Of a stretch of DNA of 64,000 nucleotides, positions 55,790-64,000 are shown piece by piece; position 1 is the stretch's first letter, and every line of letters starts with the position of its first letter. Source of the DNA: Morganella sibonii (GTDB taxonomy: Bacteria; Pseudomonadota; Gammaproteobacteria; Enterobacterales; Enterobacteriaceae); the NCBI RefSeq assembly GCF_040560245.1, contig NZ_JAKMWP010000006.1. One strand, given 5' to 3'. The notes below the pieces were generated by a model that worked only from the letters and a program-made list of their open reading frames with translations, was not told the origin of the DNA and made no database searches. Position numbers and translations under genes: made by a program.

Positions 55790-55804
55790 GGTGATTACCT
55801 TGCG

Positions 55805-56716
55805 TTAAGAGTGTGCCGCACCGGTCAGCGCGTCACGGATAAACCCCTGATGCTGTGCCAGCAGGGCTTTGGCGTCACCGGCACTCAGCTGTGCCAGGAT
55901 CATCACGATGGCGGTTTTGCAGTGTCCGTCACAGGCGGTAAGTGCCTGTTCTGCGGTCGCTCTGTCACATTCCGTTGCGGCCATCACAATACGTTTTTGC
56001 CGCTCAACCAGTTTGGCGTTGGTCGCTTCCACGTCCGCCATCAGGTTGCCGTACACTTTCCCCGAGCGGATCATCGCTCCGGTGGTGAGCATATTGAGTA
56101 TCAGTTTCTGGGCGGTCCCGGCTTTCATACGGGAGGAACCGGTGATCACTTCCGGACCGACCACCGGTGTGATGGCGATACCGGCCAGGCGGCTCATTTC
56201 ACTGTCAGGGTTGCAGCTGACGGCGGCAACTGTTGCGCCGAGGGACAGCGCGTATTCCATGCCGCCCAGTACATAAGGGGTACGGCCGCTGGCGGCGATC
56301 CCGACCAGTACATCTTTCTCACTGAAATTCAGTGCTTTCAGATCATTCACGGCCAGTTCGCGGTTATCCTCTGCATTTTCAACGGCTTTCAGAATGGCTT
56401 TATGACCGCCGGCAATCAGACCGACCACCTGCTCAGCCGGGGTGCCGAAGGTCGGCGGGCATTCGCTGGCATCCAGTATCCCGAGGCGGCCGGAGGTGCC
56501 CGCGCCCATATAAATCAGCCGTCCGCCCAGACGGAACGCCTGAGCCACTGCATCCACGACCTGTGCCACCTGCGGCAGGATTTTTTCCACGGCAAGCGCG
56601 ACGGTCTGGTCTTCGCGGTTAATCACCCGCAGCATATCCAGTGTCGGCAGACTGTCGATATCCGCACTGGCTGGGTTGCGGCTCTCGGTAATCATAGAGG
56701 TTAAGTCAATCTTCAT
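55805..56716 (-). CDS. murQ: N-acetylmuramic acid 6-phosphate etherase
   Basis: A 303-residue SIS-domain etherase that splits MurNAc-6-P to GlcNAc-6-P and lactate, allowing use of peptidoglycan sugar. The diagnostic segments IYMGAGTSGRLGILDASECP near 90-109 and VITGSSRMKAGTAQKLILN are intact. First gene of murQP; the upstream region has a CRP site. Confidence 0.98.
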   Translation of the reverse strand: MKIDLTSMITESRNPASADIDSLPTLDMLRVINREDQTVALAVEKILPQVAQVVDAVAQAFRLGGRLIYMGAGTSGRLGILDASECPPTFGTPAEQVVGLIAGGHKAILKAVENAEDNRELAVNDLKALNFSEKDVLVGIAASGRTPYVLGGMEYALSLGATVAAVSCNPDSEMSRLAGIAITPVVGPEVITGSSRMKAGTAQKLILNMLTTGAMIRSGKVYGNLMADVEATNAKLVERQKRIVMAATECDRATAEQALTACDGHCKTAIVMILAQLSAGDAKALLAQHQGFIRDALTGAAHS

Positions 56717-56773
56717 GCGTGATCCTTTGTATAAGATATAATCGGCATGCTAGAGAATTAATTATTCTTTTTA

Positions 56774-56789
56774 TGTGAGAGTTATCACA
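56774..56789. promoter_or_regulatory. CRP site in the murQ-murR divergent region
   Basis: TGTGA-GAGTTA-TCACA is a perfect match to the CRP half-sites. It is 58 bases upstream of murQ. Further along the gap, GAAATAATTTATTCC and GGAATAATTC are candidate MurR operators. cAMP-CRP activation of murQP is known in E. coli. Confidence 0.85.
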
Positions 56790-56981
56790 GAGCGATCTAT
56801 TCAACTATGATGGTATAGCAGGAATATTTCTGTATCCCGCCATCTTTTATTTTTAAATATTACATTGAATATAAATGTATTTTTTATTATTCAAGGTCGT
56901 TGTTTATCAGGAATAATTCGGCGTTAATTTTTGAAATAATTTATTCCTTTTTTATTATCCGGATAAGGAAAACAGATACGC

Positions 56982-57842
56982 ATGGAGATCCTGACAAAAA
57001 TCAGCTGGGCAAAAGCAGAGCTGGCGGCCAATCAGCAGCATATTGCTGATTTTATCCTGGCGCAGCCGGAAGAGACGGTAACGCTCTCCTCTCAGGTACT
57101 GGCTGAGCGGGTGGGGGTGAGTCAGTCTGCTATTGTGAAGTTTAGTCAGAAAATGGGATTTAAGGGTTTTCCGGCACTGAAAGTGGCTATCAGTGAAGAG
57201 ATTGGCCGTAACCGGGTACTGGCAGCTAATCAGCAGCAGGCGTTGCATAACCGGATAGAGGCACATGACCCGCTGCTGGTGATTGCCCAGAAACTGGCGC
57301 AGGAAAAACAGCATTCCATCACGGAAACCACCCGGCGGATCGATTTTGAACAGATGGCAGAGATTGTCGCGTGTCTGGATCATGCCCGCTGTATTCAGGT
57401 TGCCGGTATCGGCGGCTCCGGGCTGACAGCAAAAGACCTGGCGTACAAACTTCAGAAAATCGGGCTGATGACACTGGCGGAAGCGGATCACCATATCCAG
57501 ATCGCCTTTTCCCAGACGCTGACCGAAAAAGATGTGCTGGTGGTGTTGTCATTCAGCGGCAAGCGCAAGGATATGCTGGTCACCGCAGCCACGGCGAAAA
57601 AACAGAATGCCACGCTGATTGCGATCACCGGGAACCGTCAGTCGCCGCTGGCAAAAATGGCAGATTATGTGCTGGAAACAGTCGCGGAGGAAAATGAGTG
57701 GCGCAGTTCGTCCATTTCCTCACGGACAGCGCAAAATACGGTGACGGATTTACTGTTTATGGCGCTGTTACAGCGGCGGGAAGAGCAGGCACGGCAACTG
57801 GTGATTAATGCCCGCACCATGATTAACAGCCTGGACGGCTGA
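56982..57842 (+). CDS. murR: RpiR-family repressor MurR
   Basis: A 286-residue regulator: helix-turn-helix at about 1-75 (ERVGVSQSAIVKFSQKMGFK) and an SIS sugar-phosphate-binding domain at about 120-260 (QVAGIGGSGLTAKDLAYKLQ, DVLVVLSFSGKRKDML). It should repress murQP and respond to MurNAc-6-phosphate. Divergent from murQ with 265 bases between; the transport, etherase and regulator genes form one locus. Confidence 0.95.
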   Translation: MEILTKISWAKAELAANQQHIADFILAQPEETVTLSSQVLAERVGVSQSAIVKFSQKMGFKGFPALKVAISEEIGRNRVLAANQQQALHNRIEAHDPLLVIAQKLAQEKQHSITETTRRIDFEQMAEIVACLDHARCIQVAGIGGSGLTAKDLAYKLQKIGLMTLAEADHHIQIAFSQTLTEKDVLVVLSFSGKRKDMLVTAATAKKQNATLIAITGNRQSPLAKMADYVLETVAEENEWRSSSISSRTAQNTVTDLLFMALLQRREEQARQLVINARTMINSLDG

Positions 57843-57844
57843 TA

Positions 57845-57913
57845 AGGTAAAGAGAGCGGGTTCCTGAAGATCACCTCGTCCGCAAAGTGGACGTCGTCAT
57901 TTCATCAAGGAAC
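57845..57913 (+). pseudogene. Transposase fragment (IS1182-like)
   Basis: Directly after murR the frame at 57860 reads VPEDHLVRKVDVVISSRN, the N-terminal signature of IS1182-type transposases, then becomes unreadable. No terminal repeats or further transposase parts were seen. It marks an old insertion at the boundary between the mur locus and the VgrG cluster. Confidence 0.65.
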
Positions 57914-57955
57914 CGTACCCCCTCTGCTGTCCGTAACCCGCGCGGGGCTTTTAAA

Positions 57956-58203
57956 TCTGTCCGGAAACAGTCCGGCAATTCGAACAACAGCCAGCTAAGG
58001 TGTATCGCCGTCTGAGAGCTAAATCCGGGCCCTGCCAGAATCTGTGTCAGCGCCAGGCAATAATTGCAGAGAGTTCAGTGCTGTCGGGATTAAAGCAGGG
58101 AGGAGGGGTTGCACAGTCAACCATTCAGGGTTTTGAAGCCTTGAGAAAATTGAATAAAGGCCAATTTAATGATTGGCTAGCTAATTATGAACCCGTAATT
58201 TAA
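57956..58203 (+). pseudogene. Orphan C-terminal fragment, unrecognised
   Basis: An open frame without a supported start. It reads RQFEQQPAKVYRRLRAKSGP, later VLSGLKQGGGVAQSTIQGFE, and ends NDWLANYEPVI. The composition looks like real protein, but the frame begins after a stop at 57955 and the only candidate start is a GTG at 58000. Possibly the tail of a deleted effector or insertion-sequence gene. Function unknown. Confidence 0.4.
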
Positions 58204-58312
58204 TTTGCAGTACAGAGCGATCTGCCTTTATACATCGATGATTTGCAATAAGCCTGCCACTGATCAAGTACTATTAGCTTGTCGTTTTACCTTTCAGGGG
58301 TTGGTTATCCCG

Positions 58313-58732
58313 CTAATGATGTACCTTATCCAGATCAAATAGTGCCGATTTCCGGGAGTCCGGCAAATCCATTTTCAAATATCGTTTCTGTATTATCCGA
58401 TAATACCTGTATTCTGCAGGAATAATCATTTCCCCCTTCTCACTGACTATCCCAATCTGCAGATCCCGACTTTCGTCACTATAAATGGTTAATGCATAGG
58501 CATCAATCTCCGGGACATATTCGAGTGAACCGTTTTTATGGCTAAACAATATGTTACCGTGCTTATCCATCAAACTCACGCTTCTGCTTTTATCTGTGAC
58601 AATGATTCTCTTCCTGTCATTGGCCGGCTTAACGCTTGTTCCTTTTACTAATAGCCTGCCCTCTTTTTCAAACGGGTATTTTGTATTTGTCTTGTCCTCT
58701 CTGGCGATAAAATACCCGTTTCCCCAAGTCAC
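58313..58732 (-). CDS. WG-repeat-like protein, possibly 5'-truncated
   Basis: A 139-residue frame from a GTG at 58732. It contains the blade-like pieces MDKHGNILFSHKNG and IGIVSEKGEMIIPAEYRYYR, typical of WG/KWG beta repeats. The frame stays open for about 22 further codons upstream (QRYYVQYYWFLFRLPEYTYV) before a stop, without an ATG, so the true 5' end may be lost. No signal peptide. WG-repeat genes are often found next to T6SS or other toxins as possible immunity genes; that role is only suggested by position. Confidence 0.5.
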   Translation of the reverse strand: MTWGNGYFIAREDKTNTKYPFEKEGRLLVKGTSVKPANDRKRIIVTDKSRSVSLMDKHGNILFSHKNGSLEYVPEIDAYALTIYSDESRDLQIGIVSEKGEMIIPAEYRYYRIIQKRYLKMDLPDSRKSALFDLDKVHH

Positions 58733-58912
58733 ATATGTATACTCAGGTAACCGGAACAGAAACCAGTAATACTGAACATAATAACGTTGGGATAGTACTC
58801 AGTTTCACAGTTTGTCCTCATTAAATAATTGTCGTTAATCGTTAATCACGGTACCGGAACAGATAATGCCGTTATAAATTGTTCTCCGCTGATTCCGGAT
58901 TAGTGATTAACA

Positions 58913-59686
58913 TTATTTTTTACGTTTATTATATATATTCATCAGTTTTTTATATTCAGGGAAAAGCTCTCTGGTTTTTTCCTGTTCACCGTCGGGATAA
59001 ATAAAGGTAGCCATCGCATTTTTTTCCTTCTTTTTAGGTCCGATATTGTACGTTTTCATATCTGATTTGTAGTCAATGGTCAGATTGATGTTTTTAGCAT
59101 TTTTGACTTTATAGGTCAGGGTTTCATATTTTCCTATCAGCCAGAATGACTTTTCGTGACCTCCAATAAAATCCTCGGTAATCAAAGGAAACAGTATCAG
59201 CTTTTCATCCACATCCCCTGCTTTCTTTTCGTAACCACCATCAAAAGTACCCGGGGCATGATTATCAAACACAAAGGTAGCTTCTTTACCTGAACTGTCC
59301 GAAATTAACGGATCTATTTTGGCCGGGTCCCTGAGGTTAACTTCAAAAACAATATTACTGAGTTTCCAGTTGCACTCCCCGCCCCCGGATTCGGGAATAT
59401 CGGCTTCCATCTTACCCTGCGTAAGCATGGTCAGCGGATACTGCTCCCGGTGATACCCCGGTACGGTATAGGTTTCCCAGTTGGCATTTTGTCTCTCATC
59501 CCGGCAGATGTCAGAGCGGTAGATGGTATGAAGCGGTAACGCCTCCAGCTCAGCGGGCACTGTGGCGGTAAAACGGATATGTTCCCCGTTCACCGGCGGA
59601 GAAAATGCGGTATTCTGCGCGCATCCCTGCGACAGTAATAATACAGGTAAGAGCGGTAATATGTTTTTATGACACAGTAATTTCAT
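58913..59686 (-). CDS. Lipoprotein, probable immunity to the adjacent lipase effector
   Basis: A 257-residue lipoprotein; signal peptide MKLLCHKNILPLLPVLLL, lipobox SQGC. The mature part has several cysteines (SDICRDERQN, GGGECNWK). ATG 59686 has AAGGAAG upstream and overlaps the end of the lipase frame, so expression is coupled. Periplasmic lipoprotein immunity proteins next to T6SS phospholipases are a known pattern, and position supports this. No family name recognised. Confidence 0.75.
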   Translation of the reverse strand: MKLLCHKNILPLLPVLLLSQGCAQNTAFSPPVNGEHIRFTATVPAELEALPLHTIYRSDICRDERQNANWETYTVPGYHREQYPLTMLTQGKMEADIPESGGGECNWKLSNIVFEVNLRDPAKIDPLISDSSGKEATFVFDNHAPGTFDGGYEKKAGDVDEKLILFPLITEDFIGGHEKSFWLIGKYETLTYKVKNAKNINLTIDYKSDMKTYNIGPKKKEKNAMATFIYPDGEQEKTRELFPEYKKLMNIYNKRKK

Positions 59687-61674
59687 ACGTATCTTCCTTG
59701 TAGCGTTCAATGGCATGCTTTAATACGGTACTTTTACTGATGTCCTGCGTAACGGCATATTTCAGGCTGTCTTCGAGTGCAATGAAGGTCGTATTACGTT
59801 TGGCATTCAGCGGGTAAGCATCGTGATGATTAATCAGGGCCTCAAACCGCTGTCTGGCGGCATTTAATGACGGTGTTTTGGCCGGTGCCAGCATATTCAG
59901 CAGCCGGTTATTGATAATAACCTGATACTGACTGCCCATAAAGTGGTCAAGCGGCATGGTAATCAGTGTGTCTAACCGGGGGTTATTTAACGGTTGGAAG
60001 ACATCTTCCAGCATGCGTTTATCCGCCGCTGATAACCGCATCAGTTCAGCCTGTTCGTTCTGCAGGTCTTTATTGATCGATGTCTGTATCTCCGGGAACA
60101 GGTAGAACTGGAATTCGCCGTTCATACGCCAGCGTTTCGTGCCGGTAAAGTCGTTTTCCCGCCCGCTTTTGCTGCGGATTTTTTCCTCGCCAATCTGACG
60201 GGCTCTGAAAAAACTGACCGGGTGGCCGTGATGACAATACACTTCCCCGAAATCCGGCAGACTTTTCTGTAACGGGATGGTTGAGAGTGTAAAGGATGTC
60301 CATAGCGCGCCCAGTGCTGTGCCCAGACTGCCGCCGACCTCGAAAAGCCAGCTGTCCATATTGGTGTCGAAAGGCACGCTGGTCACCGTATCGGCATCAT
60401 TGACGTGCCGGAAATGCGGCAGGGATGACAGGAATTTTGCACCACTGACGGTCAGGACCCGCGGCATTCCGTAAGTGTACAGGAGCGGATGGTTATCTTT
60501 CAGTGCTGCCGCCTGCAGTAATCCCATAGTGCTGCCGCCTGCAGTAATCCCATAGTGCTGCCGCCTGCAGTAATCCCATAGTGCCGCCCAGACTGTGGCC
60601 GGTGATAAATAATTCTTTTCTCTTCGTGGTTGTGCTTAGTTTGTTAATTTTTTCTCTGAAATATTTCCCTATACACTGATACGCCTCCAGAAAACCCCGG
60701 TGAACTTTTGATTTGCCGCCGGGGACTAATTCTGCCGGGCAGGAGATCGGCTGATAGGTTGCATCTGTAAGCACACTCCGCTTACTTGCCGTGCCGCGCC
60801 ACGCCACGATAATTTGTGACGCATTTTCCACAAAAAACATTTTTGTGTCATGATCCCCTTTTTCATAGCGCTTTGACTGTGACGCATCTAGAAATACCGC
60901 CGGGCTGTAACGTTCACGGAACGGTACATCGGTGACGATGGCCGGGTAATTAAAACTATCTTTAAGTACCGGTGTCTGTGATAAATCAAAGCACTGCTGA
61001 TAAAAAAACGAGGTGGTGGTATCCGGTGTCCGGATATATTCGCGCATATCCTCAGTTTCATCCGGATCGGCCATAACCTCATCTTTATACACCAGCAGGG
61101 ACAGCAGTCCCAGATTATAGGCATTCACCATATCGTAGTCAGGGGTATGGCGGAGAATTAAAGACCAGGCTCTGAACGGACACACCTCAATGACATGGCA
61201 GCGGTTCCAGTCAGTATTGAAGAAAGTCTGCCCGTTAAATTTTTCTTCATCCGGAAAATGGTAATGGGGCAGCCCGAAACGGACCCGGTCCCACTGCGGG
61301 ATATCCGGGGCTTTATCACACAGTGCACCGATGACAGCATAACGGTAGCCCCGGCCGGCGGATTCTGCGGCCGGTTTCACGGTGGAACGGGATTCCCCCC
61401 GCAGCGTCCGCAGCGGGCGGTCTTCCATTTCGTCAGTGAGTGACTGAGCATCGAGGGTCAGGGTTGCCAGTGTGCGCGGTAAATTGTCCTGCCGCAGATA
61501 CCCCTGCTTATCGGTTCGTCCTTTTCTGACACCGGCTCCCCGGACCGTTAATGTGTAACCGATACCGGCCAGGGGCTTATTAAATTCATCGACAAGCACG
61601 CACTCAATCCAGCATTTTAAATTAGCGCAGTCAGTGCAGTACGGGTCATTATACTGTACGGTATCAGATTGCAT
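59667..61674 (-). pseudogene. T6SS class 3 lipase effector, frame split by a 26-bp tandem repeat
   Basis: Two frames, 61674-60493 (393 residues) and 60527-59667 (286 residues), form one lipase of about 651 residues once two extra 26-bp copies are ignored. The N-terminal part has a small Cys-rich start (DPYCTDCANLKCWIECVLVD) and a sugar- or VgrG-type domain (GRTDKQGYLRQDNLP), then the nucleophile motif GHSLGG with Ser361. The second frame carries the following class 3 lipase elements: YTYGMPRVL, then FRHVNDADTVTSVP with the acidic residue and HGHP with a candidate His. With one copy the frame is open; with three, as here, the first frame stops 19 codons after the repeat. The 5' end overlaps the DUF4123 adaptor gene; a lipoprotein gene follows. 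Either phase-off state or a mutant. Confidence 0.85.
60503..60580. repeat. Three perfect 26-bp tandem repeats inside the lipase gene
   Basis: Copies at 60503-60528, 60529-60554 and 60555-60580, each starting GTGCTGCCGCCTGCAG and ending TAATCCCATA. On the coding strand each copy holds an ATG after AGGCGGCAGCACT, a weak ribosome-site-like sequence. One copy or four keep the lipase in frame; two or three do not. It lies immediately after the codons of the GHSLGG motif. Confidence 0.95.
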
Positions 61675-62467
61675 CAGAGGTTCCTGTCTGTTCGTGAATA
61701 ACGTCCCGGTCTGTCAGGTAGCGGATAAAGAGGTGGCTGCCGGCCCAGGTCACATCGGTCAGATCCTCCCGGCAGGTATCCATGTAGTCATTAATCAGTC
61801 TGAGCAGCCGCCCCTCCGGTTCATCAAGCTGAAAGGCCAGATCCGGATGAGCATCCCAGAACCGGATATAAAAATTATCGGCGATATTACGGCGTGACTG
61901 TGCGGAGTTACGCCAGGCCTCTGTCAGATGGCGGCCTGGTACAAAAAGACCGTGAGATTCTGTTCTGCCGGTATCTGCAGGGCGGTTCAGTATGATATTG
62001 CCATCCGTGGCCGGAATACAACAGCCGGCGACCGGAGCAAGTAGGGCAGCCCAGTCTGCGGGTTTACAGGCAGGGATAAGCACAGCGGCAATTCTTGCAT
62101 CGAACAGCCGCAAAATACGATCGCTTCCCTCAAACAGAACACGCTGATACTGCTGCCAGTGGATTATCTGTGTATCCCAGTTGCCGGTACTGTGGTACGC
62201 CCAACCCCAGCTTTCATCCGGAAACGGGGTGTTATCCAGAAGTTGTCCCATTGCAGATAGTGTCTGCCATTTTACACGGACAAGCCAGGGACCGGCAGAG
62301 CTGAGGTGTGACAGAGGTGTACCGGCATACAGGGGCTGTGCCTCGTCAATCCAGTCGTACCGGTAAAACAGGTCAGACGGATCAGGACGAGCCAGCTTAT
62401 TCAGTAAAAAATAAACGTCATGGCGGCTGCTTGATGTCAGCCATGTCCGCCAGGTTAACTCTGTCAT
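61664..62467 (-). CDS. DUF4123 adaptor (T6SS effector chaperone)
   Basis: A 267-residue DUF4123-family protein; such proteins load effectors onto VgrG. The start overlaps the vgrG stop (ATGA) and its end overlaps the lipase start by 11 bases, placing the three genes in one operon. Sequence such as WGWAYHSTGNWDTQIIHWQQ and FRFWDAHPDL-type motifs (here YIRFWDAHPDLAFQLDEPEG) fit the family. It should be specific for the lipase downstream. Confidence 0.88.
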   Translation of the reverse strand: MTELTWRTWLTSSSRHDVYFLLNKLARPDPSDLFYRYDWIDEAQPLYAGTPLSHLSSAGPWLVRVKWQTLSAMGQLLDNTPFPDESWGWAYHSTGNWDTQIIHWQQYQRVLFEGSDRILRLFDARIAAVLIPACKPADWAALLAPVAGCCIPATDGNIILNRPADTGRTESHGLFVPGRHLTEAWRNSAQSRRNIADNFYIRFWDAHPDLAFQLDEPEGRLLRLINDYMDTCREDLTDVTWAGSHLFIRYLTDRDVIHEQTGTSDAI

Positions 62468-64000
62468 TTTTCCTCCGCTGGCTTAATCAGCATGCTGCCG
62501 GAATGCTGCGCGGCCACCGCACAGTATTTTTTCACCGGATACGGTTCCGGGGCCGGAGGAACGCCCTCCGGCGGCATCAGTCTGACCGGTACACCGTTGC
62601 CGGGAGCGCTGTCGCCGACGTTCAGATTACCGGAGGTGAAAATTGCCCCGGGCGTGATGCGGATAAAACTGTCGCCTACTTTGAGGGTGATTTCTGTTCC
62701 CGCTTCTATAATGATTTTTCCGTCGCTGAGATGATGCGTCTGCTGTCCGCTTTCGGTCACCAGATTTTTATCCGCACGGGTGTGCTGCTCCCCTTTGATA
62801 TGCAGCGAGACATCCCCGCTGGTCTGGTGTTTTTGCGAGCCGCTGATAATGACATGCTCATCACCGGTCAGTTCGGTGTGACTGTTATTATCAATCCGCC
62901 GCTTTAAATCATGCTGTATATGCCAGGTGGCATCATTCTCAACATGCGTATTTATATCTTTCTGCGCATGGATATACACTTCTTCCTGCCCGGCTTCATC
63001 CTCAAAACGCAGTTCATTAAATCCGTCACCTTTATGGGTCTGTGTGCGGAATGTGGTCCTGGTTTTCTCTTGCGGCAGGTTCAGCGGCGGATTATTGCGT
63101 CCGTTATAAGTGCAGCCGGTAATAATCGGTTTATCAATATCACCGTTAAGGTATGAAACGATCACTTCCTGTCCGATACGCGGTACCGACATAAACCCGT
63201 AACCATCACCGTTCCAGCCATGTGCCACCCGCAGCCAGCAGGAGGCGCTGTGATCCGGATTTCCCCAGCGATCCCAGTGAAAATACACTTTCACCGCACC
63301 TTGTTCATTGGTGTAAATCTCTTCCCCGGGCGGGCCGACAACAGTGGCCAGTTCGTCACCGTCTGCTGTCGGTTTATAGCGGAACGGCGGCCGCCATTCC
63401 TGTGTACCGGGGATAAACTGCACGGTGTTACTGAATGTGGTGCCTTCGCCGCCGCTGTTATCGGCCAGCGGCTGTACACCGTGATGGTTAACCGTGATCA
63501 CCTGCCACGACTGATTCATCGCATCCGACGGATGGTTTTGCAGGGCAAAGATTTTACCCGGCATCAACGCAGAGCAGTTGGTGCCCGCTGTGCCGGTCTG
63601 ACGCTGGTTCTGCGACTGCTCATAACGCAGTTGTGTGAACGGCTTACCGGTTTCATCATCACGGTAGCGGCCATAACTTTCATATACCGGATGCTGTTTG
63701 TGTACTTCACCGGTGACTTCATGCTGAAACGGATAAGACGGGCGATCCGGATTGTAATCTTTCTGGATATGCACATCACTGCACAACTGCTCGGCGTAGC
63801 GCCAGGAGAACGCCGTGCTGTCACGGATATCGGTATCGGCCTGCGGGTTATAGATCAGGTTGATACCGGCAGTCATACCGAGGTGGTTGTCGCTGTAAAA
63901 CAGTTTCGGGCCTTCTTCGAACCAGAAATTAATGCCCTCCTCGAAGGCCAGACGGCACCAGAATTCATACGCGGACTCCCGCTTCTGAGTAATGTATTCC
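62464..64000 (-). CDS. vgrG: VgrG spike protein, 5' part outside window
   Basis: The visible 511 residues include the end of the gp27-like base (QKRESAYEFWCRLAFEEGIN), the gp5-like OB-fold (GQEVIVSYLNGDIDKPIITG, NGRNNPPLNLPQE) and the beta-helical stem with short repeats. The frame continues upstream to the right edge. After the stem the C-terminus has a short extension (GNGVPVRLMPPEGVPPAPEP, then a tail) instead of an enzymatic domain; this tail may bind the adaptor or effector. It is followed by DUF4123, lipase and lipoprotein genes, a typical VgrG cargo unit. No other structural T6SS gene is in the window. Confidence 0.95.
   Translation of the reverse strand, partial: EYITQKRESAYEFWCRLAFEEGINFWFEEGPKLFYSDNHLGMTAGINLIYNPQADTDIRDSTAFSWRYAEQLCSDVHIQKDYNPDRPSYPFQHEVTGEVHKQHPVYESYGRYRDDETGKPFTQLRYEQSQNQRQTGTAGTNCSALMPGKIFALQNHPSDAMNQSWQVITVNHHGVQPLADNSGGEGTTFSNTVQFIPGTQEWRPPFRYKPTADGDELATVVGPPGEEIYTNEQGAVKVYFHWDRWGNPDHSASCWLRVAHGWNGDGYGFMSVPRIGQEVIVSYLNGDIDKPIITGCTYNGRNNPPLNLPQEKTRTTFRTQTHKGDGFNELRFEDEAGQEEVYIHAQKDINTHVENDATWHIQHDLKRRIDNNSHTELTGDEHVIISGSQKHQTSGDVSLHIKGEQHTRADKNLVTESGQQTHHLSDGKIIIEAGTEITLKVGDSFIRITPGAIFTSGNLNVGDSAPGNGVPVRLMPPEGVPPAPEPYPVKKYCAVAAQHSGSMLIKPAEEK

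Noticed and set aside
60493..60527. Programmed ribosomal frameshift in the lipase gene.
   Set aside because: No slippery heptamer; the break is fully explained by two extra 26-bp copies.

Overview
The window is chromosomal DNA of an enterobacterium, most likely Morganella or a close relative in the Morganellaceae. The gene blocks gmk-rpoZ-spoT, glyQS, dppABCDF, rlmJ-gor, mobAB-yihD-srkA-dsbA-polA-spf-engB, ppiA-pabA-argD-crp-yhfA-prkB-yheU-yheT and murR/murQP keep an Escherichia-like order. Between them lie accessory genes that fit Morganella better: ECP fimbriae, a second peptide deformylase, a fused MobA-MobB and a VgrG-effector cluster. The genus is inferred from gene content and codon style, not from a search.

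Layout. 1-3176: spoT (cut by the left edge), rpoZ, gmk and yicG, all leftward. 3315-5970: yidR, yidQ, an unexplained 450-bp gap ending in a rightward terminator, and tag. 6157-9144: glyQS. 9202-12350: a divergent two-partner secretion pair (a very small TpsA and its TpsB) on either side of a tRNA-Pro(TGG) gene. 12781-18520: the dipeptide transporter dppABCDF. 18711-24747: a truncated HmsP/PdeK-like sensor, yhjJ, a tautomerase-serine hydrolase pair, yhjD, a small lipoprotein and a DUF1090 gene. 24937-27201: rlmJ and gor. 27993-34240: a complete ecpABCDE common-pilus operon without ecpR. 34871-36220: a GNAT gene, idi and hdeB.

36431-45587: mobAB fusion, yihD-srkA-dsbA, polA preceded by two DnaA boxes, three copies of a palindromic repeat, a second def, Spot 42 RNA, a Tse2/Tsi2-like toxin-immunity pair, and engB. 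46143-54273: ppiA, pabA, argD, a 48-codon gene, crp, yhfA, prkB, yheU, yheT, a LysE-type exporter and hicAB. 54344-57842: murP, murQ and divergent murR, with a perfect CRP half-site pair between murQ and murR. 57843-64000: a decayed junction (transposase scrap, orphan C-terminal fragment) followed by a leftward type VI secretion cargo cluster: vgrG (cut by the right edge), a DUF4123 adaptor, a class 3 lipase effector, a lipoprotein that is probably its immunity protein, and a WG-repeat-like gene.

The strongest leads are: (1) the lipase effector is split by three perfect 26-bp tandem copies lying just after its GHSLGG nucleophile motif, so copy number would switch the reading frame; (2) a two-gene operon between spf and engB resembles P. 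aeruginosa Tse2/Tsi2, far from any T6SS gene in the window; (3) the minimal TpsA; (4) a palindromic repeat family after polA; (5) a rightward terminator with no annotated gene before it. No search or computation was run; family names rest on motif and sequence recognition.
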